Part shown: one piece after another, positions 56,736 to 64,000 of the stretch | Layout of the letters: every line of letters begins with the position of its first letter | Numbering within the stretch: position 1 is the first letter of the stretch | Assembly (NCBI RefSeq): GCF_025371035.1 | Contig: NZ_JANZXB010000003.1 | Span: 310,001 to 374,000 of the forward strand | DNA length: 64,000 nt | Reading direction: 5' to 3' | Source: Sphingomonas sp. LC-1 | GTDB lineage: Bacteria; Pseudomonadota; Alphaproteobacteria; Sphingomonadales; Sphingomonadaceae | The notes under the pieces: generated by a model | Databases searched by the model: none | What the model was told of the DNA's origin: nothing | The model's input: the letters and a program-made list of their open reading frames with translations, nothing else | Translations under genes and position numbers: made by a program

Positions 56736-59213
56736 TCAGAAGCCGACCCGCACCGACAGCGAGGTCGTCCGCGCGTTGATGGCCCGCGCACGCACGATGC
56801 CGTTGGTCGGGATCACGCCGTCCTCCGCCTCGGTAAAGCCCAGCGCGTTGAACAGGTTGTTGCTGTTCAGCGAGACCAGGATGCGGTCGGTGGCGCGGAA
56901 CTGCATAAAGGCGTTGACCACCGTATAGCCGGGCAGCTTCAACTGATTGCTGTCCTGCGCATAGCTGCTAGTCGTGCCGATCACGTTCGCGCCGATCGTG
57001 ATGCGGTCCAGATCGACCTGCGGCGTCGCCTGGAAGATCAGCCGGGCTTGGCGGCGCGGGGTATTACCGACCACGCCGGGGTTCAGCGCGTCGCTGACGA
57101 TCTTGGCATCGGTCCAGGTCGCCCCGCCGGTCATGTTGAACGGGCCGACGCTATACGCCCCGTCCAGCTCCAGGCCATAGGCGCGATATTCGCGGTCGAT
57201 GAAGACCTGACGCGTCGCCTCGTAATTCTGCTCCTCGGTGCGCGCCCAGAAGCCGGTCAGGTTCACATACATGCCGTTCTTGCGATATTTCAGGCCCAGC
57301 TCGGCCTGGCGCACATAGTCGACCGCCGCGTCCTTGTTGATCAGATGGCCGTCGGTCGTGCTGACCGCCGGACCGAACAACAGCCGGTCGGCATTGGCAC
57401 GCGCGCCCCGGCTATAGCGGACGAACATCGCGAACGGCTCCGACACGCGGAAGTTGATCCCCGAGGAATAGGACAGATAGTGCCAGCTGTAATCGACCGG
57501 CGCCGGGCTGGTCAGCGGGATCACCGCCACGCGCCGCTCGGCCGCCGAGATCACGCCGTCGCCGTTCATGTCGCGCGCCGTGGCGCCGACGCGACCGCCG
57601 CCCAGATCCGACCCGAAGATCGACCCTTGCGCATTGCCGAAGTCGTAGCGGACGCTGGCGCCCAGCGCGAAGCGCCCGATCTTGTAGTTCAGCGATCCGA
57701 ACGGCGCATTGACGTTGTAATCGACGCGGTAGCTGCGGCGACAGCAGCCGCCGAAATAGTCCGCCCCGAACGCATAATAGCCGTTCTGCGTCTGTGGCAC
57801 CCCTGCGGCATTGACCACGTCGACCAGCGCCGCGCGCCCGTCGCCGCGCACGTCCATCAGCGTCGAGGTCCATAGCCAGTCGGTGTCGATCGTCTGGCGC
57901 GACTTGTAGAAACCGGCGGTGGTCGTCAACTCACCCTTGCCGATGGTATAGACGCGGCTGGCGCGCAGGTCGTTGGTGACATTGTCCAGGCTGTTGAGCT
58001 TGGTGTCGAACACCACCACGCGCGCGAGCAGGCCGTTGCCGTTCAGCCCCGACAGGTTGGTGATCGCCTGCCCGCTATTCGGCCCGCTGGCATAGCGCAG
58101 CGTCGCCCCCGCGCCGCCCAGCGCCGTCGCGGTCGCCGCCGCGCTGTCCACCGCCGAGGGGAAGTTCGAGATGAACCGGCCCGAGACATCGGCATAGCGG
58201 AACCGGTCGGTCACGGTCCAACCCGACACGTCGAAGCGCGTCTCGACCCCGAAGGCGTTGACCACCGGATGCTGGCCGTCGCGCTTGTCGTCGACCACCG
58301 GATTATTCTGCCCGTCCAGCGTCACGTTGCTGGTGTCGTAGCGCGACAGCAGCGCGTCGCGGGCGATGTCGAATCCCGGGACATTCTCGTATCGCGGATT
58401 GGCGTTGGTGCCGGTCACGCGCACCGGATTGGGCAGATAGGCCGCCGACCGATCGTTGAGGAACTTGCCGTAGAAGCGGATATAGCCGCCGCTGAACTCC
58501 TTGGTGACGTTCAGCTTGATCTGGCCGCCCTTGGTGCCGTCATAACCGACCCGGCGCGGCCCCTCGCCCTGATGATAGAAGCCGCCGATATGGAAGCGCA
58601 GCGTGTCGGAGAGCTTGGCCCCATAATCGAAGTCGAGCCGGTATTCGCCATAGTCCAGACCCGCCGTCGCCATGATCGCGCCGCCCGGCACCTCGCCGGT
58701 CTTGGAGATCATGTTGATGACCCCGCCGGGCGAGTTGGATGAGAAGGTCGAGGCGGAACCGCCGCGAATGGCGTCGACCGACGACACGTTCATATCGGCA
58801 CGCAGAAAGATGTCGGCATTGCCGAAGGTGATGTCGCCGAACTCCAGCACCGGCAGGCCGTCCTCCTGCAATTGCAGGAACTTGGCGCCGCCCGACGCGA
58901 TCGGCAGGCCACGGATCGAGATATTGGCATTGCCGTCGCCGCCCGAGCTTTCCGATCGGATGCCGGGGATGTTGCGGAAGATCTCGGCGGTCGAACGCGG
59001 CGCCGCCTTCAGGATCTCGGCCGCGCCGAGCGAGCTGGTCGAGATGGCGCTGTCCAGACGATCGCGCCCCCGCGCCACGGCGGTGACGACCACATCCTTA
59101 TTGAGTGCGCTCTTCTCGGCCGGTTTGTCAGCCTGTGCAGTCTGCGCTTGAGCATGCCCCGGAACCAATAGCGCGAACGGAATGGCCGAAATGAATAGCT
59201 TGTGACGAAGCAC
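56736..59213 (-). CDS. TonB-dependent receptor
   Basis: 825 residues with signal peptide MLRHKLFISAIPFALLVPGHAQAQ. The plug has KDVVVTAVARGRDRLDSAIS (about 40), IFRNIPGIRSESSGGDGNANISIRGLP and VDAIRGGSASTFSSNSPGGVINMISKTGEV. The barrel strands follow, ending with TTSLSVRVGF (final Phe). The pattern NIPGIRSE with a GGxxN loop is typical for receptors of carbohydrate or other small substrates in sphingomonads. A LacI-like operator site lies 48 bases upstream, so a sugar-type substrate is a reasonable inference. Confidence 0.9.
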   Translation of the reverse strand: MLRHKLFISAIPFALLVPGHAQAQTAQADKPAEKSALNKDVVVTAVARGRDRLDSAISTSSLGAAEILKAAPRSTAEIFRNIPGIRSESSGGDGNANISIRGLPIASGGAKFLQLQEDGLPVLEFGDITFGNADIFLRADMNVSSVDAIRGGSASTFSSNSPGGVINMISKTGEVPGGAIMATAGLDYGEYRLDFDYGAKLSDTLRFHIGGFYHQGEGPRRVGYDGTKGGQIKLNVTKEFSGGYIRFYGKFLNDRSAAYLPNPVRVTGTNANPRYENVPGFDIARDALLSRYDTSNVTLDGQNNPVVDDKRDGQHPVVNAFGVETRFDVSGWTVTDRFRYADVSGRFISNFPSAVDSAAATATALGGAGATLRYASGPNSGQAITNLSGLNGNGLLARVVVFDTKLNSLDNVTNDLRASRVYTIGKGELTTTAGFYKSRQTIDTDWLWTSTLMDVRGDGRAALVDVVNAAGVPQTQNGYYAFGADYFGGCCRRSYRVDYNVNAPFGSLNYKIGRFALGASVRYDFGNAQGSIFGSDLGGGRVGATARDMNGDGVISAAERRVAVIPLTSPAPVDYSWHYLSYSSGINFRVSEPFAMFVRYSRGARANADRLLFGPAVSTTDGHLINKDAAVDYVRQAELGLKYRKNGMYVNLTGFWARTEEQNYEATRQVFIDREYRAYGLELDGAYSVGPFNMTGGATWTDAKIVSDALNPGVVGNTPRRQARLIFQATPQVDLDRITIGANVIGTTSSYAQDSNQLKLPGYTVVNAFMQFRATDRILVSLNSNNLFNALGFTEAEDGVIPTNGIVRARAINARTTSLSVRVGF

Positions 59214-59260
59214 CTAATCCCCTCCTCTTTGTCAGGGACGCTCACTACCACCGGAGGCTT

Positions 59261-59275
59261 TGCAAACGATTAAAA
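59261..59275. promoter_or_regulatory. LacI-family operator-like site upstream of TonB receptor
   Basis: TGCAAACGATTAAAA fits the LacI/GalR half-site frame TGxAAxCGxTTxxCA at all fixed positions except one of the last two. It lies 48-62 bases upstream of the receptor start on the minus strand. The symmetric centre is CG. No lacI gene is in the window. Confidence 0.45.
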
Positions 59276-59688
59276 TGCCTTGATGCGCTGGTGAGATATT
59301 TTTGGACTGATTGCCCACCTTCCGGCGCAATGTTCTGGCGGGGAAGGGCATAGCCCAATGATGCACGGCATCGTCCTGATCCAGCGGCCGGTCACTATTC
59401 CGCTGAAATGTAGCTGGGCCGCGGCGGCGCCCTGGCCGAAGCAGGCACGGCGCCTTCTCTGTGTTCGATGTCTGCGGATTCCCTCGTCCGGCACCTGCCA
59501 GACCTGACCGGGATTTTCTCACAGCGAATGAATCGATCCAAAGGGCTCGGGTCGATTCCGTCCGGCTCGCCGGAAGTCGATCCCCCTTTCCATGGGGCGC
59601 GTTTGGGTTCTATCCTACGGAAAAGCGTGGCGAACTATCGCGCCAATGTCGGCGCTTCGAAAAAGCGCATCATGAGGGGGAGGATGTG
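59276..59688. other. Divergent region between TonB receptor and carboxylesterase
   Basis: About 410 bases without a supported gene. In-frame upstream extension of the esterase is possible on paper but begins in a stretch without a signal peptide. The minus strand frames here show no family match. Confidence 0.5.
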
Positions 59689-61128
59689 ATGACGATGTTC
59701 CTGAAGGCCGCCATGGCGGCGACGATCGTCCTGGCCGCGCCATTGGCCGCGCAGGTGCCGGCTTCCGCCCCCGTCATTTCCACCGATCGCGGTGCCGTGC
59801 GGGGTGGCGTGGCGGACGGGGTGGCGAGTTGGAAGGGGATTCCCTTCGCCGCCGCGCCGGTCGGGCCGCTTCGCTGGCGTGCGCCGCAGCCCGCCGCCGC
59901 ATGGCAGGGCGTTCGGGACGCCACCGCCTATGCGCCGGACTGTATGCAGGTGCCGTTCCCCAGCGATGCCGCGCCGCTGGGTACGGCCCCGGCGGAGGAC
60001 TGTCTTTACGCCAATGTCTGGAAGCCGGTGGCGGCGCGGGGGAAGCTGCCGATCCTGGTGTGGATCTATGGCGGCGGCTTCGTGAACGGCGGGGCGTCGC
60101 CACCGACCTATTCGGGGGCGGAACTGGCCAGGCAGGGAGTCATGGTCGTCAGCTTCAACTACCGGGTAGGCCGGTTCGGCACCTTCGCCCTGCCGCAACT
60201 GACCAAGGCGAACGCCGATGAGGGCCGGCTGGGTAATTACGGCATCATGGACCAGATCGCGGCGCTGCAATGGGTGCAGCGCAATGCGGCGGCGTTCGGC
60301 GGCGACCCGTCGAACGTCACCATCGTCGGAGAGAGCGCAGGCGGCATGTCGGTGCACATGCTCAACACCTCGCCGCTGGCGCGGGGGCTGTTCAGCAAGG
60401 TCTTCGTGATGTCGGGCGGCAATGGCCGGTCGGACGGCAAGACACTGGCCGATGCCGAACGGATCGGAGAGAATTTCGCCCGGTCCAAGAGTATCGATCC
60501 CGACAGCCCCGATGCGTTGGACAGGCTACGCGCGCTGAGCGCCGAGGCGGTGACCGACGGCCTGAACATGATGGCGCTGTTCCGGCCCCAACCCGGCCCG
60601 CCGACCAATATGGGGCCCTTTGCCGATGGCAGGGTGATGGTCGATCTGGGCAAGGCCTATGCCGAGGACCGCTTCGCCCGCGTGCCGATGATCGTCGGCG
60701 CGACGGGGGCGGATATAGGGGGAAAGACTGGATTCATGGTCGCCGGAGCCCGTGAGGTGGCGGGCGTCGTCGCCGACAAGGGCGTGCCCGTATGGGAATA
60801 TCGCTTTTCCTATGTCGCGAGTTCGGTGAGCCAGCCGGGCGCGCAGCATGCGACTGATATTCCCTTCTTCTTCGACACCACCGCGATCAAATATGGCGCG
60901 GCGACGACAATGCGGGACCGCGACATGGGGCGGGTGATGAGCCGCTATCTCACCCAGTTCGCCAAGACCGGCAATCCCAATGCGGCGGGGCTGCCGCAAT
61001 GGCCACGCTATGCCCGCGCCAGCGACCGGATCATGGACTTCGGAGCCGATGGAAAGGCGGTCGCCAGCGCCGATCCCTGGGGGGCAGAGATCGACGCGGC
61101 GGGCAGGGCGGCACCTTCGTCGCGATAG
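59689..61128 (+). CDS. Secreted type-B carboxylesterase
   Basis: 479 residues from ATG giving MTMFLKAAMAATIVLAAPLAAQ (signal peptide), preceded by GGGGGAGGATG. The family text is clear: WKGIPFAAAPVGPLRW, EDCLYANVW, ILVWIYGGGFVNG (oxyanion), SNVTIVGESAGGMSVHM (nucleophile Ser), and the C-terminal GAQHATDIPFFFD with the catalytic His. It hydrolyses carboxylic esters outside the cytoplasm. It stands across from the TonB receptor, perhaps handling the same substrate pool. Confidence 0.93.
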   Translation: MTMFLKAAMAATIVLAAPLAAQVPASAPVISTDRGAVRGGVADGVASWKGIPFAAAPVGPLRWRAPQPAAAWQGVRDATAYAPDCMQVPFPSDAAPLGTAPAEDCLYANVWKPVAARGKLPILVWIYGGGFVNGGASPPTYSGAELARQGVMVVSFNYRVGRFGTFALPQLTKANADEGRLGNYGIMDQIAALQWVQRNAAAFGGDPSNVTIVGESAGGMSVHMLNTSPLARGLFSKVFVMSGGNGRSDGKTLADAERIGENFARSKSIDPDSPDALDRLRALSAEAVTDGLNMMALFRPQPGPPTNMGPFADGRVMVDLGKAYAEDRFARVPMIVGATGADIGGKTGFMVAGAREVAGVVADKGVPVWEYRFSYVASSVSQPGAQHATDIPFFFDTTAIKYGAATTMRDRDMGRVMSRYLTQFAKTGNPNAAGLPQWPRYARASDRIMDFGADGKAVASADPWGAEIDAAGRAAPSSR

Positions 61129-61184
61129 GGCGGATGCGGCCCGCTTTACGCAATGGTTAAGACGGTAACCGATTTTACACTTGC

Positions 61185-61199
61185 CTTAATCTAATTAAG
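61185..61199. promoter_or_regulatory. AT-rich inverted repeat upstream of the GGDEF-EAL gene
   Basis: CTTAAT-CTA-ATTAAG, 35 bases before the start codon, in a short AT-rich patch (ACTTGCC a few bases earlier). A possible operator; no regulator identified. Confidence 0.35.
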
Positions 61200-61233
61200 T
61201 CCTGCTTAGAGCGGGTTGTGGGCGGGTGAGTAA

Positions 61234-63762
61234 ATGGGGGCCGCGAAAGTGGCATGGGACATCAGAGCGGTAGCGCTTGCGCTGCTGATGCTCCTGACGG
61301 GGTTGATGCCGGGAACGGCGTCGGCCACGACCGTCGACCTGCGTCGATCGGCCTGCAGTGCCGCGCTGCCCGATGGCACCCGAACCGCCAGCATCACCGA
61401 GGCGCGCTATGTCTGCGGTGCCGACGCCCCGACGCGGGGGACGCCGTGGCTGTGGCTTCGTCTCGATCCGTCGGGATTGGCCACGCTGCCACCACGCTGG
61501 GATATGTTGATCGATCAGACCCGGTTCGATCGTATCGCCCTGCTGGTCGTGGGGCGCGACGGCGCGGTCCGGATCGAGCGCGGGCCCTCCGGCCTGGACG
61601 GCCATGGCGCGCCAGGCGGGTTGTTGCGCTTCGTGGTCCCGACGCCGGGACGCGATGTCCGCGGCCTGTATCTGGGCTTTCGCAACATCGACGAGCTGTC
61701 GTTGATGCGAAAGCTGGAGGCGCGGCCGGGCGTCAGGATGACCGGGGGCGATATTCACTGGCTTCTGCTGATGGGGCTGTTCACCGGGACGCTCTTGTCC
61801 GCGCTGCTCTACAATCTGGTGATCCATACGGGGCAGCGCCCCGCGTTCCAGCGCTGGTATCTGCTGTGGGTCAGTGTCGCCCTGGCCTATGGTTTGATCT
61901 GGACGAACACGGCGGCGTTCATCGTTCCATGGCTGATCGGCCCGCTCGCGGTGCGGCTGAACCTGGTCCTGGTCGGCTTGATGGTCGCGGCGGGGAACAT
62001 GTTCTTCTTCGCCGTGATCGAAGAGGGGGCGCTGAGCCGCCGCTTCGCCATGGCGGGGCGGACCCTGGCCGTGACGGGGGCGGTGTTGGGCTTCGTGGCG
62101 GCGGCGGACTGGTGGGTGCCGCCAGGGCTGACCGACCGACTGCTCAATTATGCCATCGCGGCCACCGCAGCGCTGCTCGCCCTGTCGTGCTGGATCGCGG
62201 CGCGGCGCGGCAGCCGGGTCGTCTGGTTCTATCTGATCGGCTGGGGCCCGGTGATCGGCGTCTTTCTGGCCCGTCTGGCTCGAAATCTGGGCTTTGCGCC
62301 ACAGAATGACCTGGTCGACATGGGGACCTTTGCCGCCCTCGCTTTCGAGGCTCTGGTCTTGTCGCTGGCGATCGCCGACCGGTTCCGCCTGATCCGCCAG
62401 GAACTGGAGTTGAGCCGCCAGCGCCGCGAGGTCGATATGGCGGAAACCAAGACATTGCGGCTGGCGGCGCAGACCGATTTCCTGACCGGGCTGGGAAACC
62501 GCTCGGCCTTTCAGCATCAGTCCTATGAATGGATGTCCAGCGGCACCGCGTTCAGCCTGTTCCTGGTCGATGTCGATTACATGAAGGACGTAAACGACCG
62601 GCTGGGCCATGCGGTGGGGGACCGTTTGTTGCAGCATGTCGGGGCGGCGTTGGTCGAGACGACGCGGGCGTGGCCGGGAACCCGGATCGCACGGATCGGT
62701 GGCGACGAATTCGCCATATTATGCCCCGGCAGCCATGGCGACGAGGCCGCTCTGGCCGACGCGGCGATGGCGCTTCAGGGCGATGTCTGGCATGCCGAGG
62801 ATCGCGACCGCACCCTGTCGCTCAGCATCGGCGCGGCGCGTTTCCCGGAAGATGCGCGAGCGCTCGACCTGCTCTATCAAAATGCCGACCTGGCGCTCTA
62901 CACCGCCAAGCGGCTCGGTCGCGGGCGCTATACCCGGTACGATCCGTTGCAGCGTTCGCTGCGGGACCTGCAGACCGCCTTTATCGAGGATTCCGAGGCG
63001 GCGATCCAACGCGGCGAGTTCGCGCTTTACATGCAGCCGATCGTCTCGCTGGAAACGGAGGCGGTGTGCGGGCACGAGGCGTTGTTGCGGTGGCGCCATC
63101 CTCGGCACGGGCTGTTGGCCCCGGATCGCTTCGCCGATGTGCTGGTCGCCGAGCGGATCGGCCTGATGATCCAGGAGCATGTGCTGGAACTCGCGCTGAC
63201 CGCGCTGCGCGAACAGGGCGAGCGGTTGGGCATGCTCAGCGTCAATTTCACCTCGGCCCAGTTGGCGGGGCCACGCGGCGCGCGCGCGGTGCTCGACCGG
63301 CTGGCGCATTACGGCATCGCGCCGGACCGGCTCTGCGTCGAAGTGACCGAAGGCGTGATGCTCGACCGGGCGGCGGACAGCATCCTGGCGAATCTGCGTA
63401 CCTTGCATGACGCGGGCGTCTGTATCGCGCTCGACGATTTCGGTACCGGCTATGCCTCGCTGGTCCATCTTCGGCAATTGCCGGTCGATCGCATCAAGAT
63501 CGACAGGTCCTTCGTCGCGGGGATCGACGAGACGGATGGCGGGACGCTGGCCATCGTGCATGCGATCGTCGGTCTGGGCGGTGGCCTGGGCAAGGTGGTC
63601 GTCGCGGAAGGGATCGAGAACGAGGTCCAGGCGCTGCGCCTGAAGCAACTGGGCTGTCAGTTGGGGCAGGGCTATCTCTATGGTCACCCGTCAGCCGAAC
63701 CGATGGCGGGGGAGTCCATGGCCGCCGATCCATGGGGGCTGCCGCGCGTGGTGACGACTTAA
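61234..63762 (+). CDS. Membrane-bound GGDEF-EAL protein with 7TM-DISM sensor
   Basis: 842 residues. Signal-like start (LALLMLLTGLMPGTASA), a periplasmic DISM-like domain (about 35-165; WLWLRLDPSG and GLYLGFRNIDELS), and seven membrane helices (about 168-385). The GGDEF domain follows (FLTGLGNRSAF; active loop RIGGDEFAIL, about residue 490). The EAL domain has HEALLRWRHP (about 615), LDDFGTGYASL and VVAEGIENE. Both motifs look intact, so it may both make and degrade cyclic di-GMP. The DISM part suggests sensing of an extracytoplasmic ligand. Confidence 0.92.
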   Translation: MGAAKVAWDIRAVALALLMLLTGLMPGTASATTVDLRRSACSAALPDGTRTASITEARYVCGADAPTRGTPWLWLRLDPSGLATLPPRWDMLIDQTRFDRIALLVVGRDGAVRIERGPSGLDGHGAPGGLLRFVVPTPGRDVRGLYLGFRNIDELSLMRKLEARPGVRMTGGDIHWLLLMGLFTGTLLSALLYNLVIHTGQRPAFQRWYLLWVSVALAYGLIWTNTAAFIVPWLIGPLAVRLNLVLVGLMVAAGNMFFFAVIEEGALSRRFAMAGRTLAVTGAVLGFVAAADWWVPPGLTDRLLNYAIAATAALLALSCWIAARRGSRVVWFYLIGWGPVIGVFLARLARNLGFAPQNDLVDMGTFAALAFEALVLSLAIADRFRLIRQELELSRQRREVDMAETKTLRLAAQTDFLTGLGNRSAFQHQSYEWMSSGTAFSLFLVDVDYMKDVNDRLGHAVGDRLLQHVGAALVETTRAWPGTRIARIGGDEFAILCPGSHGDEAALADAAMALQGDVWHAEDRDRTLSLSIGAARFPEDARALDLLYQNADLALYTAKRLGRGRYTRYDPLQRSLRDLQTAFIEDSEAAIQRGEFALYMQPIVSLETEAVCGHEALLRWRHPRHGLLAPDRFADVLVAERIGLMIQEHVLELALTALREQGERLGMLSVNFTSAQLAGPRGARAVLDRLAHYGIAPDRLCVEVTEGVMLDRAADSILANLRTLHDAGVCIALDDFGTGYASLVHLRQLPVDRIKIDRSFVAGIDETDGGTLAIVHAIVGLGGGLGKVVVAEGIENEVQALRLKQLGCQLGQGYLYGHPSAEPMAGESMAADPWGLPRVVTT

Positions 63763-63936
63763 CCCTATTCGCAACCGGCAGCCCGGCCAATGGCGGGTGC
63801 CGACCCTCTTGAGAAAGCCCTGCCCCCCGGCCGGAAGAGGGTGACGTAAGGCGCCCCTAAGTCCTTTCGGATACGTCGCTTTCCAGACGGCGTCCCAGGC
63901 CGCCCGGCCTATCTTCGACGTGCAGCATGGTGCTGC
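63763..63936. other. Gap before the right-edge gene
   Basis: 174 bases, no gene. A perfect inverted pair TGCAGCA/TGCTGCA at 63921-63937 lies just before and overlaps the proposed start codon of the next gene, and could mask it. Confidence 0.45.
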
Positions 63937-64000
63937 ATGTCGAAAGTAAAATTCATGACCGCTTATGACTTCAAGATGGCGACGGAGCATCGAGATCTGC
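63937..64000 (+). CDS. Start of a gene cut by the right edge
   Basis: ATG at 63937 opens a frame MSKVKFMTAYDFKMATEHRD that runs off the window; an ATG at 63955 is also possible. Too short to identify. The start sits in an inverted repeat, and the spacing to a GACGTGCAGC stretch gives no clear ribosome site. Confidence 0.35.
   Translation, partial: MSKVKFMTAYDFKMATEHRDL

Overview
The window is GC-rich, almost fully coding chromosomal DNA. It most resembles a sphingomonad (Alphaproteobacteria, Sphingomonadales). Reasons: a stand-alone GapR-like (DUF2312) protein, DUF1244 and PHA granule-region proteins, large TonB-dependent receptors of sphingomonad style, a Krebs-cycle cluster mdh-sucD-sucA-sucB-lpd, and many short palindromes of the type scattered through sphingomonad genomes. 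The assignment rests on recognition of protein families, not on a search.

Layout. 1-4798 (minus): an operon for a three-subunit molybdenum aldehyde oxidoreductase of PaoABC type with its maturation genes (XdhC-like, MobA-like). 4840-9303: glycerophosphodiesterase, a lipoprotein, a lipase-like hydrolase with a DUF2459 protein, phenylalanine hydroxylase and a ClpP-like protease. 9413-19871 (plus): central metabolism, with sdhB, zapE, mdh, a GIY-YIG gene between palindromes, sucD, sucA, sucB and lpd; sdhCDA and sucC are not in the window. 20008-25906: AraC-type regulator, a broken SnoaL-like gene, pyruvate kinase, DUF1244, GapR-like protein, a small secreted protein between inverted repeats, and a HerA-like ATPase. 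25978-33006: DUF1003, YebC, ruvC-ruvA-(antisense 2-hydroxyacid dehydrogenase)-ruvB, and a TelA/XpaC-like pair. 33007-33698 has no conventional gene but holds, on the minus strand, a highly structured putative transcript with an 18-codon ORF behind a 15-base complement of the 16S rRNA 3' tail.

33699-40215: lipoprotein, PRC-barrel protein, a RAMA-like protein with a nearby palindrome, uvrB, a metallo-beta-lactamase-fold hydrolase, DUF4345, DUF2721 and a PHA-system protein. Then tRNA-Tyr and tRNA-Gly (minus). 40772-49356: M28 peptidase with an RlmB-type methyltransferase, ferredoxin, AlkA-type glycosylase, PmbA, an inositol-monophosphatase-family enzyme, CobB sirtuin, dapB, nth and tRNA-Arg. 49924-63762: an orphan chemoreceptor, DUF2332, two TonB-dependent receptors (one with a LacI-type operator-like site upstream), a carboxylesterase and a DISM-GGDEF-EAL protein. 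A further gene runs off the right edge.

The cell implied is aerobic, with a full 2-oxoglutarate dehydrogenase and a receptor-rich outer membrane. The features that least resemble ordinary genes are the structured locus at 33343-33650, the GIY-YIG/palindrome unit at 12630-13001, the RAMA-like regulator at 34784-35254, and several families of inverted-repeat elements.
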